Source: Syntrophaceae bacterium
GTDB taxonomy: Bacteria; Desulfobacterota; SM23-61
Direction: 5' to 3'
Length of the DNA: 5,609 nucleotides
Assembly: GCA_003154025.1 (NCBI GenBank)
Contig: PMCE01000235.1
Span: forward strand, 360 to 5,968
Of this stretch, positions 1-5,609 are shown piece after piece (position 1 is the first letter of the stretch; the number at the start of each line of letters is the position of its first letter). The position numbers and the translations under genes are program-made. The notes beneath the pieces are model-generated. The model did no database searches, was not told the DNA's origin, and worked only from the letters and a program-made list of their open reading frames with translations.

Positions 1-68
1 TCAAAGTCCCTTACCGCCTTGACTTCGCCGTAGTACTTATTCAATTTTTCCATTAACACTTTGGCCAT
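1..68 (-). CDS. ABC transporter ATP-binding protein, N-terminal fragment (probable MalK/UgpC type)
   Basis: Only the first 22 codons are present; the gene runs off the left edge. The translation begins MAKVLMEKLNKYYGEVKAV and continues RDF. This is the usual first strand of a CUT1-type ATPase, with Tyr13 before Gly14 as the likely A-loop aromatic residue that stacks on the adenine of ATP. The Walker A, signature and Walker B motifs would lie outside the window. The start is supported by a strong Shine-Dalgarno, GGAGGAG, 7 nt upstream. It follows the UroD-like gene by 49 bp on the same strand, after a binding protein and two permeases, so it would supply the missing energy-coupling subunit of this importer, on the cytoplasmic face of the membrane. 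The ABC ATPase call is fairly secure from the N-terminal pattern and context; the subfamily rests mainly on context. Confidence 0.8.
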   Translation of the reverse strand, partial: MAKVLMEKLNKYYGEVKAVRDF

Positions 69-75
69 GTACGCT

Positions 76-82
76 CTCCTCC
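76..82 (-). promoter_or_regulatory. Ribosome binding site of the ATPase gene
   Basis: On the minus strand this reads GGAGGAG, 7 nt before the ATG at 68. It is the strongest Shine-Dalgarno in the window and fixes that start. It adjoins a G run (81-85) that can pair with the C run of the leader (91-94), so nearby folding could affect access to it. Confidence 0.75.
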
Positions 83-117
83 CCCATGAAGGGGTTCATC
101 GCCCCGATGGGCATTCT

Positions 118-1260
118 CTATTGCGCGTATCTTCCGTATTCCAGAGCCGCCTCATACAAAGCGCAGATGTTCTCCGGTTTGATCTCCGGGCGGATATTGT
201 GTACGACACCCAGGATGAATCCTCCCCCCGGAGCAAGATCTTCGATCCGCCGGCGAACCTCGTCCTTCACTTCGGCAGGGGTTGCGAAGGGAAGAATCCG
301 CTGGGTATCAATGCCCCCCCAGAAGGTGAGATGACGGCCGTACTGGGCTTTGAGCTTCTTCGTATCTCCCATTCCCTTGGCCGAGACCTGCACCGGATTG
401 AGGGCATCGATCCCCAGATCGATCAAATCCCCAAGAATGGGCTCCGCGCCCCCGCAACAGTGATAGAGCACTTTGGCATCCCCGAATTCCTCTTTCAGGA
501 CGCGCATGATTTTCCGGTGACGGGGTTTGAAGAGCCTGCGGTACATGACCGGAGAGTAGGTAAGCCCGCCCTGGTGCGAAAGGTCGTCGCCCATCACGAT
601 CACATCCATGTAGGGGTCGATTTCGTCCAGAAGACGGCGGCTCATCTCCAGCTGGATCTCCAGGATTTTGTCCATCAGGTATTCGAGGAGGGACGGGTTC
701 AAAACGGTGTCGGTCATGAATTGCTCCAGGCCCCGCATCCCCTGTGCCTGGGTCATGACCATGAGGGGAGCGCTTACCACGACTGCATATCCCTCTTCCT
801 GGTATCGCCTGGCGGTCTCTTTCAAGCCGCGGTATCGGCTGGGGTCCGTGGGATCGGGCCAGGGATGTTTTGCGACCTCCTCCGGGGTGATGACCCGGTG
901 TAAAGGGGCTTCGCGCTCCACGACGAAATGGGTCTGGGCTTCCTCATTCCACTGATAGACTACGCCCCACTCATCCACGATTTTCCCTGCGGGGGTCGGA
1001 TGGAGCTCGAAGCCGGAGGGGGCGTTTGGAGCTACCATCTTCACATCGATTCCGAACCTCCGGACGATCTCCTCGTCCGGGTAAGCGGTGAGGAAGATGG
1101 GGCTCATCATCCGGGCTGGAGATTGGATCCCCAGATGGGCTTTCAGTTTTTCATGAGCACGAACCGAGATGGTGCTGGTAGGCGTTCCGCCTAAGTCGAT
1201 GGGCACCCGGTCAGGCTCCCGATGATTCAGGGCAACTAGCAAACGTTCTCTAGGCTTCAT
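118..1260 (-). CDS. Uroporphyrinogen decarboxylase-superfamily protein (MtaA/MtbA-like, probable methyltransferase)
   Basis: The product is 380 residues, cytoplasmic, with no signal peptide or membrane segment. Its opening (RERLLVALNHREPDRVP, residues 4-20) and later motifs (MGDDLSHQ at 223-230, a Tyr-His-Cys-Cys-Gly-Gly motif at 266-271, FWGGIDTQ at 313-320, HNIRPEIKPEN at 354-364) are typical of the UroD-like TIM-barrel family that includes the corrinoid methyltransferases MtaA, MtbA and CmuA. It lacks the Arg-Gln-Ala-Gly-Arg N-terminal motif of true heme-pathway HemE, so heme biosynthesis is unlikely. MtaA-type enzymes bind zinc through His-x-Cys plus a distant Cys. His267 and Cys269 fit the first pair, but the late Cys is not at its usual place (the segment near 346-354 has none); Cys366 is the only later cysteine. 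The substrate is unknown. It lies between the MalG-type permease gene and the ATPase gene, which suggests a role in metabolism of the imported compound. An AAGG 6 nt before the ATG is a modest ribosome binding site. Confidence 0.88.
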   Translation of the reverse strand: MKPRERLLVALNHREPDRVPIDLGGTPTSTISVRAHEKLKAHLGIQSPARMMSPIFLTAYPDEEIVRRFGIDVKMVAPNAPSGFELHPTPAGKIVDEWGVVYQWNEEAQTHFVVEREAPLHRVITPEEVAKHPWPDPTDPSRYRGLKETARRYQEEGYAVVVSAPLMVMTQAQGMRGLEQFMTDTVLNPSLLEYLMDKILEIQLEMSRRLLDEIDPYMDVIVMGDDLSHQGGLTYSPVMYRRLFKPRHRKIMRVLKEEFGDAKVLYHCCGGAEPILGDLIDLGIDALNPVQVSAKGMGDTKKLKAQYGRHLTFWGGIDTQRILPFATPAEVKDEVRRRIEDLAPGGGFILGVVHNIRPEIKPENICALYEAALEYGRYAQ

Positions 1261-1281
1261 GAAAAACCTTGTAGATCTTAC

Positions 1282-1306
1282 CCCATCGATCCTCGTGGGG
1301 GATGGG
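1282..1306 (-). repeat. Small inverted repeat in the MalG-to-UroD gap
   Basis: CCCATC at 1282-1287 and GATGGG at 1301-1306 form a 6-bp stem with a 13-nt loop. It sits in the 76-bp gap between the MalG-type permease stop and the UroD-like start. No T run follows on the minus strand, so it does not look like an intrinsic terminator. It could be chance or a weak processing or stability element. Confidence 0.3.
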
Positions 1307-1336
1307 AAACGAAGGGTCGGTAACGAACGAAACAGG

Positions 1337-2233
1337 TTATCCCTTGACCGCCCCAGCCGTAAGGCCGGCGATTAACTGTTTGGCCGCGATGAAGGTGAAA
1401 ATGATCGCGGGCAGCGCCACGAGGGTTCCCATGGCGGTAATATTCCCCCATTCAATCCCCGCATCGGTCAGATAGATTGTAGTAGCCACGGGGAGCGTTC
1501 GGGTCACGCGGTTGGTCAAAACCAGAGCCAGAATGAACTCATTCCAGGCGATTCGGAAGGTGAAAATAGCGGCGGCGGCCAATCCTGGTTTGATCAGGGG
1601 GAGGATGACGGTGAAGAAGATTTTCCAGGGGCCGCAGCCATCCATCACGGCCGCTTCTTCCAATTCCACGGGCACATCAGAGATAAAGCTGATGAGCACC
1701 CAGATGGTGAAGGGAAGATTCAGCCCGACGTAAATAATAATTAATCCTGACAGAGTGTCCGCCAAACCAAAATAAGACCAGAGAACGTAAATCGGGACCA
1801 CTAGAACGGCTGGAGGAATCATCCGCAGAAGCAAAGTGCCGATGGAAATGGGTCCTTTCCCCAAGAAGTTGAAACGAACCAGAGCATAAGAGGCCAGGCC
1901 TCCAATGATCAGGGTGAAGAGGGTCGATACCAACCCGACAATCAAACTGTTGATCATATACCGAAGGAACCCCTGCTCCAGGAGGACGTTGGTGTAATTC
2001 ATCAGGGTCGGCATGAAAAACCAGCCGAATCCTTTCTCCATGATCTGGATCTGGGTCTTAAAAGAGGTCAAGAAGAGGACAATCACCGGGACCAGATAGA
2101 CGAAGGCGAGGATAAAGATCAGAATATCTTTCCCCGCCTTCCAAGCTCCGCGGGAATACGGAGCGGAGTTGAGCCTCCCAACCTGAGAATCTCTTCCCGC
2201 TGGATTTTTCAGAGCCAAAGAGTCATCTTTCAT
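1337..2233 (-). CDS. Carbohydrate ABC transporter permease, MalG type
   Basis: The product is a 298-residue inner-membrane subunit of a CUT1-type importer. About six hydrophobic segments are visible, near residues 36-57, 95-117, 128-152, 161-183, 216-240 and 268-290. The cytoplasmic EAA coupling loop, which docks on the ATPase, reads EEAAVMDGCGPWKIFFTVILP at 192-212: the Glu-Ala-Ala, then Asp198-Gly199, then Leu-Pro at 211-212, in canonical spacing. The C-terminus ends Gly-Ala-Val-Lys-Gly, a very common MalG-type tail. The first 35 residues are a polar extension somewhat longer than usual. No better internal start was found, so the ATG at 2233 is kept, although its ribosome binding site is weak (GAG about 9 nt upstream). 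The gene starts 27 bp after the stop of the MalF-type gene, consistent with translational coupling and a heterodimeric channel. The ligand cannot be read from the permease. Confidence 0.93.
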   Translation of the reverse strand: MKDDSLALKNPAGRDSQVGRLNSAPYSRGAWKAGKDILIFILAFVYLVPVIVLFLTSFKTQIQIMEKGFGWFFMPTLMNYTNVLLEQGFLRYMINSLIVGLVSTLFTLIIGGLASYALVRFNFLGKGPISIGTLLLRMIPPAVLVVPIYVLWSYFGLADTLSGLIIIYVGLNLPFTIWVLISFISDVPVELEEAAVMDGCGPWKIFFTVILPLIKPGLAAAAIFTFRIAWNEFILALVLTNRVTRTLPVATTIYLTDAGIEWGNITAMGTLVALPAIIFTFIAAKQLIAGLTAGAVKG

Positions 2234-2260
2234 GATCGTTCACTCGCTTTCCATCGCCTG

Positions 2261-3148
2261 CTATTTCTTGGACAAAGCAGGCCGGGCAATCATTAGAAAG
2301 GCCATACTCAAAACCAAAATGAAGACGAGAAGGAATATGGAATTGACTGCGGCCAAGCCCAGACGCTGGCTCATAAAAGCCGTTTTGTAGATATAGAGGG
2401 AGAGAACTTCGGTTTCTCTGCCCGGGCCGCCGAAGGTCATGATGAACATGACTTCCAAACTGCGGAAGGCGTCAATGATACGAAGGATGACCGCCACCCA
2501 AATCACGGGCGCCAGAAGGGGCAGTTTCACCTGGCGGATCACTTGCCAGGTGGTGGCCCCATCCACATGGGCGGCTTCCACCGGGTCTTTGGGCAGGCTC
2601 TGCAAACCGGCAAGAAAGAGAATGAACATGAAGGGGGTCCACTGCCAGATGTCGGTGATAATCACCGCCGGAAGGGCCAGGCCCGGGGTGCCCAGCCAGA
2701 CTTTCGGCTCGAATCCTAACAGGGAAACGATATAGTTAATCAAACCGAAATTGGTATCGAACAGATATCGCCACAGGAGCCCTACCACGACGGGAGCAAT
2801 CATGATCGGAATGATGAAAACCGTCCGGAGAACGACAATTCCCTTTATGCCTTTCTCGAGGAGGAAGGCGATTAAAAGGCCAAGGAAAAGTTCAGCCGCA
2901 ACTGCAAAAACAGTAAAAAGGAGAGTCACCTTGATCGAATTGAATAACGCCGGATCCTGCCAGGCCCAGGCAAAATTCTCCCAGCCGATATATTTGCGGG
3001 ATTCTATGGGAGTTCCCAGCGACCAATCGTAGAAGCTGAGCTCGAAGCCTTTGATGACCGGATAAAGACAGGTGAAGGCCAGGACAAAGACAGCCGGGGC
3101 GACGAAAAGGTAGGGGGTGATGCCTTTAAAGAGTCTCTGCTGCGCCAT
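2261..3148 (-). CDS. Carbohydrate ABC transporter permease, MalF type
   Basis: The product is a 295-residue inner-membrane permease, the partner of the MalG-type subunit encoded next. It opens with a short cytoplasmic tail and a first membrane segment near residues 11-31. Further hydrophobic segments lie around 73-98, 105-127, 157-182, 211-226 and 265-287. The EAA loop is PVEAAHVDGATTWQVIRQVKLP at 189-210 with the key Glu191-Ala-Ala, Asp196-Gly197 and Leu209-Pro210. The motif MTFGGPGRETEVLSLYIY at 237-254 is typical of the MalF/UgpA group. The length is that of short MalF homologues such as UgpA, without the large periplasmic domain of enteric MalF. The start is supported by AGGGGAG 5 nt upstream. 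It follows the lactonase gene after a 72-bp gap containing a strong stem-loop. Confidence 0.94.
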   Translation of the reverse strand: MAQQRLFKGITPYLFVAPAVFVLAFTCLYPVIKGFELSFYDWSLGTPIESRKYIGWENFAWAWQDPALFNSIKVTLLFTVFAVAAELFLGLLIAFLLEKGIKGIVVLRTVFIIPIMIAPVVVGLLWRYLFDTNFGLINYIVSLLGFEPKVWLGTPGLALPAVIITDIWQWTPFMFILFLAGLQSLPKDPVEAAHVDGATTWQVIRQVKLPLLAPVIWVAVILRIIDAFRSLEVMFIMTFGGPGRETEVLSLYIYKTAFMSQRLGLAAVNSIFLLVFILVLSMAFLMIARPALSKK

Positions 3149-3153
3149 CGGGA

Positions 3154-3160
3154 CTCCCCT
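3154..3160 (-). promoter_or_regulatory. Ribosome binding site of the MalF-type permease gene
   Basis: The minus strand reads AGGGGAG, 5 nt before the ATG at 3148. It lies only 4 nt downstream of the stem-loop at 3165-3193, so the folded RNA leaves it free but close to the stem. Confidence 0.65.
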
Positions 3161-3164
3161 ATCT

Positions 3165-3193
3165 GCTGCAGGAGGCTCAGGGCCCCCTGCAGC
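3165..3193 (-). repeat. Intercistronic stem-loop between the lactonase and permease genes
   Basis: The arms GCTGCAGG (3165-3172) and CCTGCAGC (3186-3193) are perfect 8-bp complements. Inside them lie a G-U pair and three more GC pairs (3174-3176 with 3182-3184), closing a 5-nt loop. As minus-strand RNA this is a continuous 12-bp stem with one wobble; as plus-strand RNA the wobble becomes an A-C mismatch, which favours a role in the operon transcript. No T run follows it, so it is not a standard intrinsic terminator. In maltose-type operons, stem-loops after the upstream cistron protect its mRNA or reduce read-through into the permease genes, and that is the suggested role here. Confidence 0.6.
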
Positions 3194-3220
3194 GATCAGA
3201 AAAATCCTTCTTCCACCGAA

Positions 3221-4282
3221 TTACAGGAAGGAGGGGAAAGGAATGTTGGGGTCGTCGGTGAAGAAATCGCCGTAGTCTTTGGGATAGACATACTTCCCGA
3301 TATCCTGATCGTCCGGATACAAGAACTTGCCGCCCACTTTCCAGATGACCAGCTTGAACTTCATCTGGTGCTTGTTGAATTCACGGAGCAGGACGAGTTC
3401 ATTGGGGTCCGGACACTGGGTGGCCCACATGTCCCAGTGAATGGGCATCAACACCTTGGCGTTGAGGTCGCGGCCGATGCGCAGGGTGTCCGAGGCAGTC
3501 AGCTTGTCGGTGATCCCCGGGCCGTTGTCGCCGTAGGAAACGAGGGCGACGTCGATCTTGTGCTGCTTGCCGTGCCTGTAGTAGCCGTTGGAGAAGTGAG
3601 AATCGCCGCTGTGATAGATGGACCCGCCGGGGGTCTTAATGACGTAGTTTACCGCCCGCTCGTCCATGCTGACCGGCATTTTTCCCCGGAGGTTGCCCTC
3701 CGGGGGAGGCGTAATCAGGGCCGTGCGGTCGAAGGATTCCACGGCAAAAATTTCCGTGTCCTTGATCCTGTAGGACTGGCCCGGCTTCAGGACCACGATC
3801 CTTTTCCTGGGCACGCCCCAACTCAGCCACTTCTCGCCGCACATGGGGGGGCCGATGAATAGGGCCTTGGTGTTCTTGACCGCCGCGGCCGCCACGAACT
3901 CGCAGATGTGGTCCCCGTGGATGTGCGTGGAGAGAACCGCGTCCAGTTTTTTCACCCGAAAGGGGTCGATGACATGGGGGGCGATCCTCAGGAAGGGCGG
4001 ATAATTGCGAGCGCCGGTCATGCGGATGATCTGGGCGTCCTTGATCTTCTTGTAGGGAAGCTGCTTCTTGGTCGTTTCCCCTCTCTGGACCCAGAAGTCG
4101 ACGGCGATGTCCACGCGGGCCGGCGTCTTGATCCACACGCCGCAGCAGGTAAGCCACCACATGGCGAATTTTTTGGGGGGAACCCGGGTCTCTTCGATTT
4201 CTTCATTCAAATAGGTCCCCCATTCCGGGAAGACGCTCCGAAGCCAGGTATCTCGGTCGATCTTTTTAATGTCTACAGTCAT
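3221..4282 (-). CDS. ulaG: UlaG-like metallo-beta-lactamase-fold lactonase (L-ascorbate-6-phosphate lactonase family)
   Basis: The product is 353 residues, cytoplasmic, with no signal peptide. It resembles Escherichia coli UlaG (354 residues, recalled from memory, not searched) from end to end. Shared features include SVFPEWGTYLNEEIEE near the N-terminus, FAMWWLTCCGVWIK (39-52), FDRTALITPP (184-193), DERAVNYVIKTPGGSIYHSGDSH (207-229) and the C-terminal Pro-Phe-Pro-Ser-Phe-Leu. The metal site is intact: His120-x-His122-x-Asp124-His125, then His224, Asp227 and His229, and His282 in PIHWD. The family reaction is manganese-dependent opening of the lactone of L-ascorbate 6-phosphate to 3-keto-L-gulonate 6-phosphate. 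The ATG at 4282 is preferred over an in-frame TTG at 4324 because it aligns with the UlaG start and has AGAAAGGA 7 nt upstream. The gene sits between the binding-protein and permease genes of an ABC importer, not with a PTS as in enteric bacteria, so the true substrate may be a different lactone. Confidence 0.9.
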   Translation of the reverse strand: MTVDIKKIDRDTWLRSVFPEWGTYLNEEIEETRVPPKKFAMWWLTCCGVWIKTPARVDIAVDFWVQRGETTKKQLPYKKIKDAQIIRMTGARNYPPFLRIAPHVIDPFRVKKLDAVLSTHIHGDHICEFVAAAAVKNTKALFIGPPMCGEKWLSWGVPRKRIVVLKPGQSYRIKDTEIFAVESFDRTALITPPPEGNLRGKMPVSMDERAVNYVIKTPGGSIYHSGDSHFSNGYYRHGKQHKIDVALVSYGDNGPGITDKLTASDTLRIGRDLNAKVLMPIHWDMWATQCPDPNELVLLREFNKHQMKFKLVIWKVGGKFLYPDDQDIGKYVYPKDYGDFFTDDPNIPFPSFL

Positions 4283-4289
4283 AAAAAAA

Positions 4290-4297
4290 TCCTTTCT
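4290..4297 (-). promoter_or_regulatory. Ribosome binding site that decides the lactonase start
   Basis: The minus strand reads AGAAAGGA, separated from the ATG at 4282 by a run of seven T residues. This is good spacing, and it supports the shorter 353-residue protein rather than initiation at the TTG at 4324, only 3 nt after the binding-protein stop codon and without its own ribosome binding site. Confidence 0.65.
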
Positions 4298-4327
4298 AAT
4301 GTTTTTTCGACCATCGTTTGGCAAGAG

Positions 4328-5609
4328 TTATTTTTTCCAGCTGTAATATCCCGCTTTCTCCATGATCTTTTTCACCGGTTCGATGACGTCGGCCATGGCC
4401 TTTTCCGGAGTCTTCTTCTCGGTGATGGCTTCATGCAGGGCGATCCCGATGTGCGACATGGAGATCTCCGGCCATTCGGGAGTCAAAGGCCGCCAATCGG
4501 GGTTGGCATACTTCAGATTTTCCAGAATGGCTGCGAATTCCGGATATTCTTTCTGCATCCCCGAGTCTTGGAGAGTGGACAGCCGGTTGGGCATGGCGCC
4601 AAATTTAGTAATCTTGCGGTCAGCAGCCTTGGTGGTCAGCCACTGGAGAAGGAGGAAAGCCGCTTCTTTTTTCTGAGAGTTAGCCGGAATGGCAATGCCG
4701 AAGCCGCCTGTTTCCGTGGAGTACTTTACCGCTCGGGGATGGAGAGCGTAGCCTACTTTTCCGATGACCTTTGAAACGTTGGGATCCCGCGCCTGCCCGG
4801 GAAGGGCGGTGGCGTCTAAATACATGGCGGCTTTGCCCAGGAGGAAGGCGTTGATCATGTCCCCCTGAGCAAAAGTCGGAATGCCCGGGGGCCCCGTCTT
4901 TACCATTTCGATCATGGCCTTGATGGCCTGGATTGAACCGCCCTTGTGGAAAAGGGGTTCCCACTTATCGTCAAAAACCTCCCCGCCGTAGGGGGTCAGA
5001 TGAGTGAACCAGGCATGCTGAACCTGATGTCCGGCTTGGCCCCTCATGGTTATGCCGCCCATCCCCGGCTCTTTTTCCTTAACGAGCTTGCAGAGCTTCA
5101 GCATTTCGTCGTAAGTCTTGGGGACCTTCCATCCATATTTGTCGAATATATCTTTGCGGTAGGCGAACATGCTGGTTTCCGCTCCGAAGGGAACTCCATA
5201 AACGGAGGCGGTCGGGCCGGGCAGATAGCCTTTCCTTCCACCAACCGTTCCGATGGCCTGAACATAACCCGGAACTAGGTCGGCGGCATCATATTCCGGG
5301 TCGGCCAAAGCGGCGTTCGCAAAGAAGGGAGCAAGGGGAACGAGGAGACCCTTGGACACATACTCGGTTTTCCACATGATGACGTAGGAAATTAAATCGT
5401 AATCCCCTTTTGGTTTGGAACACTCAAGAAGTTGTTTGTCCCGCAATTTCATGTATTCGATCTTGTCGATCTCCACCTTGATGCCCGTTTCCTTGGTGAA
5501 TTCGGGAATTATCTGGGTGGCATAATTGTAATAGGGGTTATTAGGAAAATTCACTACCAGGGTTGTTCCCGCATATTTCGCGTAGGGAGACGCATGGACG
5601 GTGCCGGCG
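4328..5609 (-). CDS. Extracellular solute-binding protein, family 1 (UgpB/MalE type), N-terminus cut off by the window edge
   Basis: The open frame reaches the right edge without a stop, giving 426 visible residues. A GTG at 5554 could be mistaken for a start, but the frame continues upstream in a sequence (HASPYAKYAGTTLVV, visible residues 5-19) typical of the first strand of a mature binding protein. The export signal and real start therefore lie beyond the edge. Family 1 hallmarks include the PEFTKETGIKVEIDK segment after the first helix, VYGVPFGAETSMFAYRKDIFDKYG in the hinge region, GKAAMYLDATALPGQARDP, a GGFGIAIPANS strand, AAFLLLQWLTT, and a C-terminal helical region ending Tyr-Tyr-Ser-Trp-Lys-Lys. 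It would act outside the cytoplasmic membrane, delivering ligand to the two permeases. Family 1 members bind sugars, sugar phosphates or polyols; the ligand cannot be deduced here. It is the first of the visible genes to be transcribed, 45 bp before the lactonase start. Confidence 0.92.
   Translation of the reverse strand, partial: AGTVHASPYAKYAGTTLVVNFPNNPYYNYATQIIPEFTKETGIKVEIDKIEYMKLRDKQLLECSKPKGDYDLISYVIMWKTEYVSKGLLVPLAPFFANAALADPEYDAADLVPGYVQAIGTVGGRKGYLPGPTASVYGVPFGAETSMFAYRKDIFDKYGWKVPKTYDEMLKLCKLVKEKEPGMGGITMRGQAGHQVQHAWFTHLTPYGGEVFDDKWEPLFHKGGSIQAIKAMIEMVKTGPPGIPTFAQGDMINAFLLGKAAMYLDATALPGQARDPNVSKVIGKVGYALHPRAVKYSTETGGFGIAIPANSQKKEAAFLLLQWLTTKAADRKITKFGAMPNRLSTLQDSGMQKEYPEFAAILENLKYANPDWRPLTPEWPEISMSHIGIALHEAITEKKTPEKAMADVIEPVKKIMEKAGYYSWKK

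Noticed and set aside
37..99. A 20-codon minus-strand leader frame starting at 99 and overlapping the ATPase start
   Set aside because: It has no ribosome binding site of its own and no regulatory-peptide signature such as runs of one amino acid.
61..903. A 280-codon open frame on the plus strand opposite the UroD-like gene
   Set aside because: It lies wholly antisense to a clearly homologous gene, has no family-like motifs, and is explained by codon bias of the real gene.
118..1260. The UroD-like gene as hemE of heme biosynthesis
   Set aside because: The HemE N-terminal arginine motif is absent, the His-Cys-Cys-Gly metal-type motif is present, and the gene is set in a transport operon.
3165..3193. 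The stem-loop as a rho-independent terminator
   Set aside because: No T run follows on the transcribed strand, and terminating here would cut off the permease genes of the same transporter.
3368..3862. A 164-codon open frame on the plus strand inside the lactonase gene
   Set aside because: It is a shadow of the GC-rich lactonase codons with no independent support.
3636..4160. A 174-codon open frame on the minus strand in another frame of the lactonase gene
   Set aside because: It is rich in Arg, Gly, Pro and His, as expected from a frame-shifted reading; the UlaG frame has full homology and an intact metal site, so no frameshift is needed.
4299..4327. A possible promoter in the gap before the lactonase gene (TTGCCA, 17 bp, CATTAG on the minus strand)
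   Set aside because: The -10 match is only three of six bases, and the short co-directional gap is better explained by read-through from the binding-protein gene.
3908..4774. A 288-codon open frame on the plus strand across the lactonase and binding-protein genes
   Set aside because: It is antisense to two well-supported genes and spans their junction; the translation shows no recognisable domain and there is no operon logic for it.

Overview
The window holds one co-directional block of six genes, all read from the minus strand (right to left), with gaps of 45, 72, 27, 76 and 49 bp and no convincing internal terminator. In transcription order these are: a family-1 extracellular solute-binding protein (N-terminus beyond the right edge), a UlaG-type metallo-beta-lactamase-fold lactonase, a MalF-type permease, a MalG-type permease, a UroD/MtaA-superfamily protein, and the first 22 codons of an ABC ATPase of probable MalK/UgpC type (running off the left edge). 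This is a carbohydrate-type (CUT1) ABC importer operon with two enzymes built into it.

The organism is a bacterium of moderate GC content with good Shine-Dalgarno sequences. Corrinoid-type UroD-like paralogues beside sugar ABC transporters are common in anaerobic lineages such as Desulfobacterota, Chloroflexota and Firmicutes. An anaerobic or environmental bacterium is therefore a reasonable guess, but nothing here fixes the phylum.

Proposed joint action (inference): the binding protein captures a sugar-like or polyol/lactone ligand outside the membrane, the two permeases and the ATPase import it, and the UlaG-like enzyme opens a lactone ring. The UroD-like protein may move a methyl group to or from a corrinoid or thiol. 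In Escherichia coli, UlaG acts on L-ascorbate 6-phosphate made by a PTS. No PTS gene is visible here and ABC import does not phosphorylate, so either a kinase lies outside the window or the substrate differs. That mismatch, together with the unusual UroD-like partner, is the most interesting point.

Non-coding DNA is limited to short gaps. The clearest structure is a 12-bp stem-loop between the lactonase gene and the first permease gene. It pairs fully only as minus-strand RNA and could set higher expression of the binding protein and lactonase relative to the membrane subunits. No tRNA, rRNA, CRISPR array, insertion sequence or attachment site was seen, and there is no gene-free stretch above 300 bases.
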